Notes: generated by a model from the sequence alone, not told the origin. Shown: positions 8,674 to 18,207, counted from the first letter of the stretch. The stretch: 64,000 nucleotides of DNA from Ignavibacteriales bacterium (GCA_020061355.1 JAGUYK010000019.1:1-64000); one strand, 5' to 3'. Translations and numbers: made by a program.

Positions 8674-9475
8674 GAAAAATTTCAGTGGCTTCTTTTGCTT
8701 CTTTTTCGGATCGAAATATTCCATAAATAGTAGACCCGCTTCCCGACATCATTGAAAACAATGCACCCATTTCATATAACTTACTTTTAATTTCTTTAAT
8801 TTCAGGATATTTGTAAAAGACATATTCTTCGAAATCATTTTTAAGATTATTTATTAATGAATGGTAATCTAATTTGTTATTGCTTATAAAGGATTTTATA
8901 TCTGTATGCCTATCTAATGGCTTTATATTTTCAAATGCTTCTTTTGTTGAAATGTTAATTCTAGGGTTTATTACAACTATGAATTCTCTTATTTCAAGAT
9001 CAATAAATTCAAGTATCTCACCTCGTGACATACCGATTGCAGGAAGAGCTTTCACGAAGAACGGTACATCTGAACCGAGCAATAATGCTAAATCAATTAA
9101 TTGATCGCAGCTTAGACCCAACTTAAATAACTCGTTTAACGATATTAATGTAGCTGCAGCATCAGAACTTCCTCCTCCTAATCCTGCTTGTGATGGAATA
9201 GATTTATCCAACTTAATCTTCACATTAAGTTTTTTACCAAAGTGTTTTTCGAGGAGTATTTTAGTTTTTACAACCAGATTATTTTCATCACTCGGAATAC
9301 TGCTATCATTGCAAGTAAAGTCGAATTGGTCACTGAGAGTAAATTGTAATTTGTCATACAGATCATTCAAAGGATAAAATAGAGTATATAGATTATGATA
9401 TCCATCGTTTCGTTTATTAAGAATATTTAATCCAATATTTATCTTAGCCGGAGCTTTAATTTCTATATACTTCAT
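8633..9475 (-). CDS. ispE: 4-diphosphocytidyl-2-C-methyl-D-erythritol kinase
   Basis: This 280-residue GHMP kinase should phosphorylate CDP-methylerythritol in the MEP isoprenoid pathway. The N-terminal APAKINIGL motif (Lys11) and the glycine-rich ATP loop (SQAGLGGGSSDAA, about 95-107) are clear, as is the C-terminal MMSGSGST motif. Length matches the family. Its start overlaps the 3' end of the upstream methyltransferase gene by 20 bases, so the two are probably coupled, and its 3' end runs 41 bases into the convergent kinase gene. Confidence 0.95.
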   Translation of the reverse strand: MKYIEIKAPAKINIGLNILNKRNDGYHNLYTLFYPLNDLYDKLQFTLSDQFDFTCNDSSIPSDENNLVVKTKILLEKHFGKKLNVKIKLDKSIPSQAGLGGGSSDAAATLISLNELFKLGLSCDQLIDLALLLGSDVPFFVKALPAIGMSRGEILEFIDLEIREFIVVINPRINISTKEAFENIKPLDRHTDIKSFISNNKLDYHSLINNLKNDFEEYVFYKYPEIKEIKSKLYEMGALFSMMSGSGSTIYGIFRSEKEAKEATEIFPKNYFCWISTPHY

Positions 9476-10364
9476 CTAAAAGCTCTTTGATTTTATGAGT
9501 GTGAAGAGGAGATGATCCGCAGCATGAACCAAGAAATAATGTATTGTAATTAATGAAAGGTTTGAGAGTCTTTGCATAAACTTCCGGTTCAATACAGCCT
9601 GATAATAGCTCTTCATTTACGGTACTAAGACCGCAATTTAAATAGAAGCCGTATTTATAATTAATTGGATTATACTCAATAAACTTTTTGTATTTATGAA
9701 TTCTTATACAGTTAAAACCAATTGCGATAGGGGAGAAGTCATTAACGAATTTAATTGCTTCCAATAGAGGTTCACCGCTAAGTAATTTTAACTCATCATT
9801 AAAATAAAAGGAGATTATAAATGGTAACCTGTTTTCATTGCAAAATTTTGATACTATTTCAATTTCATCCCAGTGACTGAATGTTTCATTCAAAATAATA
9901 TCTACACCATTATTCCATAACATTTCAATATGCTTTTTATGATTGTACTCTAAATCTAGAGGTAAAAGAGTCCTTTCTATTTGATAGCAGTCTTCAGCAG
10001 GTGCATTTGAACCGGCGATAATTAACTTCAAATCACGTCTTGATTCTATGGCCAGATCGACACTTTTTTTAACAAACTCGAAATTAGTAATTCCAATATT
10101 CGATTTTTTTACCGCAGCCGGATTTGTTCTAAAAGTATTCGTTGTTATAATGTCTATGCCAGCATCGATGTATTCATTGTGAATGAGTTTAATAACTTTA
10201 GGGTTTTGAATATTGTGTATTGACTGCCATAGTATTTTGTCGGCTTGAAATCCCTTTTGAACTAAATAACTGCCCATCGCTCCATCGAGAAGTAAGGGTC
10301 GGCGGTATTCATTATAAAATGAGAGTATGTCATACCTTCTTGCAGTCAACTTTCCCTCTGTCAA
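9456..10364 (-). CDS. Homocysteine S-methyltransferase family protein
   Basis: This 302-residue protein is a Pfam S-methyl_trans (MetH N-terminal type) TIM barrel. It has the LLLDGAMGSYL start of the barrel, TNTFRTNP, and the zinc-binding cysteines: one in the GFNC segment and two in GSCCG near the C-terminus. It should transfer a methyl group to homocysteine or a related thiol; the donor cannot be told from sequence. It has no cobalamin or folate domain, so it is the short stand-alone form. It overlaps the GT9 gene upstream by 35 bases as drawn, and a start somewhat further in cannot be excluded. Confidence 0.85.
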   Translation of the reverse strand: MTEGKLTARRYDILSFYNEYRRPLLLDGAMGSYLVQKGFQADKILWQSIHNIQNPKVIKLIHNEYIDAGIDIITTNTFRTNPAAVKKSNIGITNFEFVKKSVDLAIESRRDLKLIIAGSNAPAEDCYQIERTLLPLDLEYNHKKHIEMLWNNGVDIILNETFSHWDEIEIVSKFCNENRLPFIISFYFNDELKLLSGEPLLEAIKFVNDFSPIAIGFNCIRIHKYKKFIEYNPINYKYGFYLNCGLSTVNEELLSGCIEPEVYAKTLKPFINYNTLFLGSCCGSSPLHTHKIKELLDEVYRN

Positions 10365-11496
10365 AGTATTTGATGGTTTCGGAAACTATTTGCTCGAGGT
10401 CAATCATTTGGATGCACTCTAAATTATAAGGACATACCTTTTTCCAGCATGGTGCACAAAAAAGTGCTTCAGGGAATAATTTAACTCCTCTTCCGTATAG
10501 TTCTATTTCTGTCCAACAACTTAATCCGAACCATGCAATCACATATTTTTTTAGAGCTATAGCCAGATGCATACCGAACGAATCTCCGGTAACAATAACT
10601 TGTGGAATGGACTCGTAACATGCACCTTTACGCACACCATCATTTGTTGGAGTATTTATAATTTGACCGTTGAAATGATTGGTTATAAGCTTATTTCGTT
10701 CTTCATCTTCAGGACCGCCAAGGAGCATAATTTTGAATCTGTTAAAAGACAAAAACTTTTCTATCAGAATAACGTGCTGCTCAATAGTCATTTTCTTGTT
10801 GGGGAATAATAGGGAGCATCCTGTGTTGAAACCAATAATCTTAGAATTCTCATTGATACCATTTTCTGATGTATAATTCTTAATGAATTCAAGTTCACTT
10901 TCAGTAAAATTAAATGTGTAATCGTCATTTTTATAATCAAGATTAAAAGTCTCTGATAAGTAATCCTGACCTGTTCTTTGGTTGATCTTAAACTTCAAGT
11001 TATCATCCATTCCAAGTCGGTAATTATACTCAGCACCAATATTTAGGGGGATTATCTGACCATTAGTATTAATACCAAATCCTAACTTTTCCTTTCCATT
11101 TAACCTCATAGTTAAAGCTCCGGATCGTTGTGATTTATCAACGTTCATAATCAGATCAAATTCTATTTGACTTAATATAAGTTCACTTTCAAAATCGAAT
11201 GAGAATACTTTGTCAATATATTGGTTATTTTGGAGCAAGTCGATTGCATTCTTTAATGTAACCCAGTAAATAGTTGAATGAGGGTATTTTCTTTTAATAC
11301 CAGGTAATTGAGCGGTTGTCATTAAAACATCTCCCATCGCATCAAGATTGATAATCAGAATTTTGGTTCCAATAGGATTATGATTTTTACAACCATTTTC
11401 CCAACAGTTATGATCCGGGAAACAGGGTTTATAACCGTTAAAATTTTTACAATCGAGCGCTCTAGGATCTTTAGGATTGTTTTGATTTGTAATCAT
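10330..11496 (-). CDS. Glycosyltransferase family 9 (heptosyltransferase-like), Cys-rich N-terminus
   Basis: This GT9 protein of 388 residues carries the family's N-terminal ILIINLDAMGDVLMTT motif and the C-terminal donor-binding GDSFGMHLA region. It ends with the Cys cluster CAPCWKKVC...C common in these enzymes. Before the GT9 fold there is an extra 40-residue segment with four cysteines (spacing C-x8-C-x5-C-x4-C). It probably adds a sugar, possibly heptose, to lipopolysaccharide core on the inner face of the inner membrane. I took the ATG at 11496; a TTG at 11523 would add nine residues. It is the last of three tandem GT9 genes. Confidence 0.82.
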   Translation of the reverse strand: MITNQNNPKDPRALDCKNFNGYKPCFPDHNCWENGCKNHNPIGTKILIINLDAMGDVLMTTAQLPGIKRKYPHSTIYWVTLKNAIDLLQNNQYIDKVFSFDFESELILSQIEFDLIMNVDKSQRSGALTMRLNGKEKLGFGINTNGQIIPLNIGAEYNYRLGMDDNLKFKINQRTGQDYLSETFNLDYKNDDYTFNFTESELEFIKNYTSENGINENSKIIGFNTGCSLLFPNKKMTIEQHVILIEKFLSFNRFKIMLLGGPEDEERNKLITNHFNGQIINTPTNDGVRKGACYESIPQVIVTGDSFGMHLAIALKKYVIAWFGLSCWTEIELYGRGVKLFPEALFCAPCWKKVCPYNLECIQMIDLEQIVSETIKYFDRGKVDCKKV

Positions 11497-12550
11497 AAAA
11501 ATGTTTCTCGAAAAATGGGACAAATTTGTGTTTTACTAAATCGAAAGATACGTTTTCTAATGTTGGTTCTGTAGTTATTAAAGCTTCAAAAGGTGATTTA
11601 TATGGATACCAGATAATATCCGGTGTGTTATACTTTACATATATACCAAATACTGGAATCTTAAATGCAGAAGCAATATGAACAATTGAGGTATCCGGGG
11701 TAAAAAGAAAATCCATATGCTTTACCATTGCAGCAAATTCATCAAATAGCGGACGGTAAAAAATCTGTATATCTCTTCCGGCAATCTCCCATGCATTTTT
11801 AAGATCTCTCTCGAGGCATAATAATAAAATATTTACACCATATCCTCTGAGAAGAGAGATTAGTTCTTTAAAGTTATTTACCCCCCAAAATCTTGCGTCA
11901 CTCCCGGCTGAAATATTAATTCCGATAAGGAGATTTTTTTCTTTATAGTGTTTCTTAATGAACGATTCAGCAATTTTCATCGAATCATTTTGGGGAGTGT
12001 AGATAATGTTTATTTTATCCGAATCGGGGTTAACATTGAAAATTTTGGCAAGCTCAATGATTCTCTCAATTACATGGTGACTTGATGCATCCAGCTTACT
12101 AATGACATTCGTATATAATTTATTATTCTCCTTATCTAATCCAATTTTATACTTGCAATTGGAAAAAGCAATTATATAACTAACAGTCGTAGAAACGTCA
12201 TCGTGTAAATCAACAATGACATCATATTTTTTCTTGTTTAAAAGTTTAATCAAAGAAAATATGCTTTTAGATTTTTTATTAAATACGATTATTTCATCAG
12301 TGAGTAAATGGTTATTAAAAATAAAATAGTTCTGAGAACTTGCAAGAACTGTAATATTACAGTTTAACTTTCTTTTGAGCTCAAATAATAATGGTGTGGT
12401 AATTAGTGCATCACCAATTCTATTCAATCTTATGAATAATATTTTATTACCGTCAGCCATTGGCGGTAGTGAATTGTACCTTTTACTTTTTTTAAAAATT
12501 AAAAGAAGTTTAAGTAAACAGCGACGTATGAAAATTTCAATTTGCTTCAC
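11471..12550 (-). CDS. Glycosyltransferase family 9 (heptosyltransferase-like)
   Basis: This 359-residue GT9 protein has the ILFIRLNRIGDALITTPLL motif near residue 35 and the FTPDTSIVHIASA donor-site motif near residue 270. The first 30 residues are basic and hydrophobic, suggesting peripheral membrane attachment. It starts with GTG, overlapping the upstream GT9 stop by four bases (GTGA), and its 3' end overlaps the next GT9 start, so the three are translationally coupled. It probably acts in LPS core or another surface glycan; the sugar is unknown. Confidence 0.85.
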   Translation of the reverse strand: MKQIEIFIRRCLLKLLLIFKKSKRYNSLPPMADGNKILFIRLNRIGDALITTPLLFELKRKLNCNITVLASSQNYFIFNNHLLTDEIIVFNKKSKSIFSLIKLLNKKKYDVIVDLHDDVSTTVSYIIAFSNCKYKIGLDKENNKLYTNVISKLDASSHHVIERIIELAKIFNVNPDSDKINIIYTPQNDSMKIAESFIKKHYKEKNLLIGINISAGSDARFWGVNNFKELISLLRGYGVNILLLCLERDLKNAWEIAGRDIQIFYRPLFDEFAAMVKHMDFLFTPDTSIVHIASAFKIPVFGIYVKYNTPDIIWYPYKSPFEALITTEPTLENVSFDLVKHKFVPFFEKHFYDYKSKQS

Positions 12551-13578
12551 TCTTTCCCGAGTAATTTATTTTTAAGAATTAACTTATCAATTTTCTCAAG
12601 AATTCTATTTAATGGTAGGTCTTTAAAGCACTCATGATTTCTCGGGCATTCTAATAAATTGCACATTATACAGTCAAGCTCGCTCAAGCTTATCCACTCG
12701 TGCTGCTCACCATACGGACCTTGGTGGTGAGGATTAGTAGGTCCATGTATGCTCAAAACTGGTGTCCCTACTGCAGTGGAAATATGCATTGGTCCGCTGT
12801 CATTAGCAATGAGGAAGGAGCATTTCGATATAAACGCTGCCATCTGTCTTATACTCGTTTTTGGAGCAATGTATGATTTCTTTCCAAGCAACTCATAAAT
12901 GATAGAAGCTTCCTTAAAATCATCCGGACCCCAGAGTATCAATGCCTGTAAATCATATTTTTTAATTACTGCTTCAGCTATTTCAACAAATTTCTCTGGT
13001 TCACATTTCTTAGATGGCCAACCACCGGATGGTGAAATACAAAAGAACGATTTATTACTTAAATACATTTGGATTAACCAATGCTCTGCAAATAAATTAT
13101 CCATTTTACTTAGATAAAAATAGAGATTATGATGGCTTGAAGATAATCCGATTATCTTTAGAAATTCTAAATGCAGTATAGCTGAGTGATACTTGTCTCT
13201 TTCAGGCGGACCATAAATATTATATGCCCATTTTCTACCTGGATAAGGAAAACCGGCTTTGTATTGTGCTCCGCTAAAAGCTGTAATTTGGGCAGTAGTT
13301 GGATTCGAAAAAAAGTCCAATATCAGATCATACTTATTTTTCCTAATCTGTCGTAAAAGTTTGATCTTACTCAATTGGTTTTTTGGCAAAGTAAGCACAG
13401 AATTAATTTGGACTAATCCTTCTAATCCTGGTTTTGACGGAGCATCGGTAAGGTAATCTATATTGACATCCGGAAAATCATTCTTCAGATTATCAAGAAC
13501 AATTGTTGATAAAACTACATCTCCAATTCCTCGCAGCTTAATAATTAAAATCTTTTTTACATTTTCTTTGGTTATCAT
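12547..13578 (-). CDS. Glycosyltransferase family 9 (heptosyltransferase-like), first of three
   Basis: This GT9 protein of 343 residues has ILIIKLRGIGDVVLST at its N-terminus, a PSGGWPSKKC phosphate-binding loop, and the ANDSGPMHISTAVGTP donor motif. A C-terminal cysteine cluster (CIMCNLLEC...C) follows. It resembles ADP-heptose:LPS heptosyltransferases. It is the promoter-proximal gene of a leftward operon ending in ispE. I chose the ATG at 13578; a GTG at 13605 would add nine residues, and neither has a strong ribosome binding site. The 120-base divergent gap to the SDR gene at 13702 probably holds promoters for both directions. Confidence 0.87.
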   Translation of the reverse strand: MITKENVKKILIIKLRGIGDVVLSTIVLDNLKNDFPDVNIDYLTDAPSKPGLEGLVQINSVLTLPKNQLSKIKLLRQIRKNKYDLILDFFSNPTTAQITAFSGAQYKAGFPYPGRKWAYNIYGPPERDKYHSAILHLEFLKIIGLSSSHHNLYFYLSKMDNLFAEHWLIQMYLSNKSFFCISPSGGWPSKKCEPEKFVEIAEAVIKKYDLQALILWGPDDFKEASIIYELLGKKSYIAPKTSIRQMAAFISKCSFLIANDSGPMHISTAVGTPVLSIHGPTNPHHQGPYGEQHEWISLSELDCIMCNLLECPRNHECFKDLPLNRILEKIDKLILKNKLLGKE

Positions 13579-13701
13579 AAAAATAATTAATGATAAATCG
13601 AACACTCTTTAGTAATTTACAAAAGAAGAATCTAATTCTAAATTACAAATTTAATAGACTCGTTCAAAAAAAGAATTAAATTAAAATCCACGAGGGTTAT
13701 T

Positions 13702-14526
13702 ATGTTTCTAGAAGGAAAAACTGCTATTGTTACAGGCGGAGCGATGGGAATCGGACTGGCGACTTCTAAACTCCTTGTTAAGGAAGGATGCACGGTTACC
13801 ATCTGGGATATCAATCAGTCTGAGTTAGAGAAAGCGAAGAAAGAACTTACAGGTCTTGACGGTAAGGTTTTTACATACTTTTGTGATGTTACGGATAAGA
13901 ACCGCGTTTATGAGTTATCCATGCAAGCGCAGAGCGATATGGGTAAGGTCGATATTCTTATCAATAACGCCGGGTATGTCAAAGGCGGGGAGTTTCTAGA
14001 CCAGACTGATGAAGTCTGGGAAAAAACTATTGATGTGAACTTAACTTCTATGCTCTACACTATTAGAGCAGTGCTACCGGGTATGTATGAGAGAAATTCA
14101 GGGCATATTGTTAATATCTCATCAGCAGCCGGATTGCTTGGTGTTGCCGGCCTTGCTGTTTATGCCGCTACTAAGTGGGCTGTATTGGGTTTAACTGAAT
14201 CAATGCGGTATGAAGCATGGAACAACGGCAAGAAAGGTGTTAAGTGGTCTTCTATCCATCCGAGCTATCTTGCGCACGGCATGTTTGAAGGTGCTAAGTT
14301 AGGCTTTCTTGGCAATCTTATAGTACCTTTGGTAAAAAGCCATGTCGTTATTGCCAATGCAATTATTTACGGTGCATTGAAGAAAGGGAAATATGCCGTA
14401 CGCCGTCCTCAAACTTTACGCTTGGGAATTTTATTACGAGGAATTTTACCGGATGTAATATTCCAAAGATTTATGATCCTTCTTGGCGTACATAAAAGTA
14501 TGGAGAGTTGGAAGGGAAGGGTATAA
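13702..14526 (+). CDS. Short-chain dehydrogenase/reductase
   Basis: This 274-residue classical SDR has the Rossmann motif TGGAMGIG (11-18), the NNAG motif (about 88-91) and the catalytic Ser near 141, Tyr154 and Lys158 (YAATK). It binds NAD(P)H and interconverts an alcohol and a ketone; the substrate cannot be assigned. The C-terminal 40 residues are basic and hydrophobic (RPQTLRLGILLRGILPDV), suggesting association with membrane lipid. A GAGGG ribosome binding site precedes the ATG. By eye it uses somewhat more G/C-ending codons than its neighbours. It is monocistronic and divergent from the GT9 operon. Confidence 0.9.
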   Translation: MFLEGKTAIVTGGAMGIGLATSKLLVKEGCTVTIWDINQSELEKAKKELTGLDGKVFTYFCDVTDKNRVYELSMQAQSDMGKVDILINNAGYVKGGEFLDQTDEVWEKTIDVNLTSMLYTIRAVLPGMYERNSGHIVNISSAAGLLGVAGLAVYAATKWAVLGLTESMRYEAWNNGKKGVKWSSIHPSYLAHGMFEGAKLGFLGNLIVPLVKSHVVIANAIIYGALKKGKYAVRRPQTLRLGILLRGILPDVIFQRFMILLGVHKSMESWKGRV

Positions 14527-14561
14527 GATCTCCAGAAAAGACCGGCATTGTTTTGTTTTTC

Positions 14562-14573
14562 ATGTAACTACAT
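14562..14573. promoter_or_regulatory. Possible operator, ATGTA-AC-TACAT
   Basis: A 12-base inverted repeat with 5-bp arms (ATGTA/TACAT) and a 2-base spacer lies 124 bases before the orphan gene at 14697. Its ATGTAAC half matches the half-site of the perfect palindrome just after that gene (15254-15269). A regulatory role is a guess. Confidence 0.3.
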
Positions 14574-14696
14574 AATAAATGATGTTATTATTGTATGTTA
14601 AAATCTATTTATTGAATCAAAAAAAAACTTAATTTAGTTATTAGAGTATAAAATAAAAAACAAATTAATCAGCGAGTAGTGAAAAATAGGAGAAAA

Positions 14697-15248
14697 ATGA
14701 AAACATTAGCAGAAATATACTTACAGGCAGAACGACTATTGATCAACCAGCTCTGTAATCAGATCCAGGACTTGATCAAAGAAAAGAAAAAAATTCCATA
14801 TCTGGATTCGGACAATAATCCGAAGGAAGAGAGCTTAGAATATTTCATTATGACTGATGGAATTATTTCCTTTAACAAGCGTGGCGGTAATAAAACCAAG
14901 GATAAAGTTACAGTGAAAGAACTAAAGGATGCCATCAAACTTACATTTAGAACAGAAGAAGAGTTTACAAGGACAGGCTTTAATAAGATGTTCGGTAAAT
15001 CGAATTTTGCCGGTACACCGCTTTATTTGTTTATTAATCTCGTGGTTGATGAGATCAAAAAACATAGAATAGTGGGGCAGGAAGTTTCTCATCAATCGTT
15101 TGGTAAGGGAATAATATCAAGGATAGATCTGCAAAATGATTCAGTCTGGTTTAAATATAATGATGAACTCAAATCTCTTTCTATGGAATACTTTTCGCTT
15201 GAAAAAGAAGATGAGGAGAAGATTAAAGGTATATTAGCTAGTGTATAA
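14697..15248 (+). CDS. Hypothetical protein with UvrD/PcrA-like C-terminal SH3-type motif
   Basis: I do not recognise this 183-residue protein as a named family. The N-terminal 60 residues are helical and charged; the middle is basic (KRGGNKTKDKVTVKELK). The C-terminal 45 residues hold a V-x-H-x-x-F-G-x-G-x-I-x-x-I motif followed by VWFKYND and LSMEYFSL, which resembles the small SH3/Tudor-like tail of PcrA/UvrD helicases and similar nucleic-acid-binding modules. Start 14697 was chosen because AGGAG lies just upstream; the GTG at 14679 lies before that site. It is alone between two palindromes and convergent with the NFACT gene. Confidence 0.65.
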   Translation: MKTLAEIYLQAERLLINQLCNQIQDLIKEKKKIPYLDSDNNPKEESLEYFIMTDGIISFNKRGGNKTKDKVTVKELKDAIKLTFRTEEEFTRTGFNKMFGKSNFAGTPLYLFINLVVDEIKKHRIVGQEVSHQSFGKGIISRIDLQNDSVWFKYNDELKSLSMEYFSLEKEDEEKIKGILASV

Positions 15249-15253
15249 ATAAA

Positions 15254-15269
15254 GTTACATCGATGTAAC
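15254..15269. promoter_or_regulatory. Perfect 16-bp palindrome GTTACATCGATGTAAC
   Basis: A perfect, uninterrupted 16-bp palindrome lies 5 bases after the stop of the orphan gene and 34 bases before the end of the convergent NFACT gene. No T-run follows and there is no loop, so it is a poor terminator and more like a dimeric protein-binding site. Its half-site recurs at 14562. Confidence 0.5.
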
Positions 15270-15302
15270 GTATATTCGCTTAGCCATTGTCGAATGGAAT
15301 CA

Positions 15303-16913
15303 TCAATCCATTACCATCTCGCAGCCAGCCGGTATTTCTGGTTTAACGAGTAATACTTTTTCTTTTGTTACTGTCACTTGTCCGGGTTCATGCCTTGCAT
15401 TCTTTATCACATATTTTTTAAGCGTATAAGTCACAGGAACAAGCTTAGAAGTTTTTGCTTTACTGTAAAATGCTGCAATAGAGGCTGTCTTATGCAGAAT
15501 ACTCTTTGGTATGGCTTCCTTTGTGTTTTCAACTCTAAGAACAACATGCGAACCGGAAACAGAACGCGCATGGAACCAGAAATCATTCTGCTTTGCAAAT
15601 TTTGTGGTTAGCATATCGTTGTTCTTGCTGTCTTTGCCGACAAAGATGTGGAACTTGTTTTCAAGCAAAAAATGTCTGTATTGGGATTTATCTTTTTTCT
15701 CGTCTGTCTCTGTTGACTGAGTTTTCATCTTCAATTCTTTTTTTATTTGGAGAAGTTCTTCCTGATCTTCTGTACGATCAAATTTATCTCTTATTTTAAT
15801 TAACCGTTCATATTCTTTTGCATTTAATTCTAGCAGTTCGGTTGACCTCTGGTATTCAATCCTCTCAGCCCGTGATTTATCGTAATAGCGGTCAATATTT
15901 TTATGAGGAGAGATCTTTTCATCCAGTTTGATTTTATGTTTTTCACCATGGGGATATATGTCCACTTCAATTTCTTTCATTCCTTTCCGAAGTAAATGGA
16001 TATTTGCAAGTAAGAGGTCGCCGGACTGATGATAAATTTTTTCTTTCGTACCGGCATCAACGCGTCCTTTCAAGTTATTCAACTTTCCCGTTAATGATTC
16101 AATCGATTTCGTAAGAAACTTCTCAATTTCTTTTCTCACATTCTTAACCTTCATTTCCGAGAAGGAGAGTGCGAAATATTTGTTCAGAGCGCTGAAGTAA
16201 TTATCGAATACGAACCACTCTACAGGAATAGGAGGTGATATGAACGATACCGGATGAAAACCCGGTTTGCCAAGTTGCTCATTATAATAAACCGCGATTT
16301 TTTCGTGAACAATTTCATTAACAACCGCAGAAAGGTTCTTCTTAAAATAATTTTTACGGGAATCTGCTTCTCTTAGAATATCTTTTCCGATGAAAGGTAA
16401 TTTCCGGAGTGTAGATTCTTCTGTTACTCCATCTATGTATAAGGTAATTGAAGAGAACGAATCGGAAAAACTCAATGACGGGAGCTCTGTAAGAAATCTT
16501 TCCTTTTCAACTTTATCGACTTTTTTGAAAGAATATAAATTATTCCCGGAGTCAATTAGGTAAATGTTACTTTGTCCGCCCCGGAATACAACATATAATT
16601 TTGAATTGGAGAGAGTGAATTCAATTATACGGTCGACAAGTGCAATTTTTATTGATGTGATCTTCGAAGGTAAAAACTCATCAAAAAAGCTAATTGTGTT
16701 TTTCTTTGCTTTATGATGTTCATCTTTAGTTGCTATATAATGCTGTTGCGGATTAATCGAAATATTCAAATGGAACAAAGGTTTATCCTTTAGCGGGATA
16801 TGAATAAATAGTTTGTCTTTCTCTTGAGAGTAAATTTCAAGAATCTGGTTTCCATTTATTGCTGTGGATAATTCTTTGATACATCTGAAAATAAAAAAAT
16901 AATTTTTATACAT
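15303..16913 (-). CDS. rqcH: NFACT family protein (RqcH/Rqc2-like)
   Basis: This 536-residue protein matches the NFACT family that binds 50S-peptidyl-tRNA complexes and, in characterised bacteria, drives Ala-tailing in ribosome quality control. An N-terminal NFACT-N beta domain, two helix-hairpin regions, a coiled-coil middle and a C-terminal NFACT-R domain (FWFHARSVSGSHVVLR and the KLVPVTYTLKKYV strand pair) are visible. At this length it is slightly shorter than Firmicutes homologues. It is monocistronic with respect to its neighbours. The family call is firm; Ala-tailing activity is inferred from known homologues. Confidence 0.85.
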   Translation of the reverse strand: MYKNYFFIFRCIKELSTAINGNQILEIYSQEKDKLFIHIPLKDKPLFHLNISINPQQHYIATKDEHHKAKKNTISFFDEFLPSKITSIKIALVDRIIEFTLSNSKLYVVFRGGQSNIYLIDSGNNLYSFKKVDKVEKERFLTELPSLSFSDSFSSITLYIDGVTEESTLRKLPFIGKDILREADSRKNYFKKNLSAVVNEIVHEKIAVYYNEQLGKPGFHPVSFISPPIPVEWFVFDNYFSALNKYFALSFSEMKVKNVRKEIEKFLTKSIESLTGKLNNLKGRVDAGTKEKIYHQSGDLLLANIHLLRKGMKEIEVDIYPHGEKHKIKLDEKISPHKNIDRYYDKSRAERIEYQRSTELLELNAKEYERLIKIRDKFDRTEDQEELLQIKKELKMKTQSTETDEKKDKSQYRHFLLENKFHIFVGKDSKNNDMLTTKFAKQNDFWFHARSVSGSHVVLRVENTKEAIPKSILHKTASIAAFYSKAKTSKLVPVTYTLKKYVIKNARHEPGQVTVTKEKVLLVKPEIPAGCEMVMD

Positions 16914-16974
16914 AAGAGTTTAGACAATAAATTGAAAAGAGAAATGACAATTACAATACTTGGTGTATAGTGAA

Positions 16975-18207
16975 TTAGTTGCGTCTTTCATTTTTTGTTA
17001 ATTCAAATATTTTATCAAATAAACTTTCCTCAACAGCGCTTAATTCAACGCCACGTCTTTTCATTACAAGTTTGGCAACCTCTTTACATTTAGAAATATT
17101 ATAAGTCCTCAGCCAATCTGAACCGCCCCAGCTAAAAGATGGAATATATTTTGGCGGAAAACCCGGACCGAAAATATTACATGATACACCCACTACGGTT
17201 CCTGTATTGAACATAGTATTTATAGCAGTTTTGGAATGATCGCCCATTATTAAACCGACAAATTGTGATTCTGTATTTACTAAATGACCGTTCAGATGAA
17301 CGTCAATGTTTCCATAATTATTTTTGAGATTACTATTAATTGTGCCGGCACCAATATTAACCCAGCTTCCTAAATAGGAGTGCCCCAGAAATCCTTCATG
17401 CTGCTTATTGCTATACGAATGTATTATTGAATTTACGATTTCACCACCTACTTTACAGAATTTTCCAATGCTTGTATTCTGATAAATTGATGTATGAGAT
17501 TTTACTATAGTGTTGTCTCCGATATAGACCGGTCCTTTAATTATTACATGAGGAAAGATTTCAACATTTTTGCCAATGTATATGGGGCCATCTGAAGCAT
17601 CGAGAACTGTAAACGCTCCGATACGGGCACCTTTGTTAATAAATACTGATTTTTTATTAATTATCACAACGGATTTATGTGAAGTAAAATTGATTTTAGA
17701 CTTTTTTACAAGATTTTTAAAGTCGCTTTTTATCTCTTCACCGTTAAGGTTGACAAGTTCCCATGGATAGTTAAGAAGTTTTGCATCGATTATCTCTTTT
17801 GATGAGTCGATATTTTGAAAATCGAGTATATCATTTTTATTGATTTTCTGATATGTAGCCTTACTTGTTTTTACAGCAATAATCTCATCATTATTATAAA
17901 AGGCATGATTGTTCGGCATATGAGCAATAATTTTCGCGATCTTGCTATTAATTAAAAGTCTTCCGTTAATGAAAGTAATGGAATCGTGGTTTGATTGGTT
18001 GATTTTATTTTTTGGATAACGCACTTTTATCAAATCTTCCAAATAATTACGTGAGTGAAGTATAATTTGTGCATTAGGAAAATACAATTCAGCTTTTTCT
18101 CTTAATGTTAATATTCCGCATAGTAAATCGTAGACCGGACGCAGGTAAACTAGCGGATGTAAATTAGAATATCTATTATTTTCGAAAAGACAAATTAACT
18201 GTTTCAT
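16975..18207 (-). CDS. GlmU-like putative sugar nucleotidyltransferase with hexapeptide repeats
   Basis: This 410-residue protein resembles the GlmU-family putative sugar nucleotidyltransferases found in Bacteroidota and relatives. The N-terminal half (HPLVYLRPVYDLLCGI) is a divergent nucleotidyltransferase-like domain without the canonical GlmU pyrophosphorylase signature. The C-terminal half is a left-handed beta-helix of hexapeptide repeats (IGAFTVLDAS, IGKNVEIFPHVII, IGDNTIVKSHTSI, GAGTINSN). It probably makes or modifies an activated sugar for envelope synthesis. Substrate is unknown. It is transcribed divergently from the PASTA gene. Confidence 0.8.
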   Translation of the reverse strand: MKQLICLFENNRYSNLHPLVYLRPVYDLLCGILTLREKAELYFPNAQIILHSRNYLEDLIKVRYPKNKINQSNHDSITFINGRLLINSKIAKIIAHMPNNHAFYNNDEIIAVKTSKATYQKINKNDILDFQNIDSSKEIIDAKLLNYPWELVNLNGEEIKSDFKNLVKKSKINFTSHKSVVIINKKSVFINKGARIGAFTVLDASDGPIYIGKNVEIFPHVIIKGPVYIGDNTIVKSHTSIYQNTSIGKFCKVGGEIVNSIIHSYSNKQHEGFLGHSYLGSWVNIGAGTINSNLKNNYGNIDVHLNGHLVNTESQFVGLIMGDHSKTAINTMFNTGTVVGVSCNIFGPGFPPKYIPSFSWGGSDWLRTYNISKCKEVAKLVMKRRGVELSAVEESLFDKIFELTKNERRN

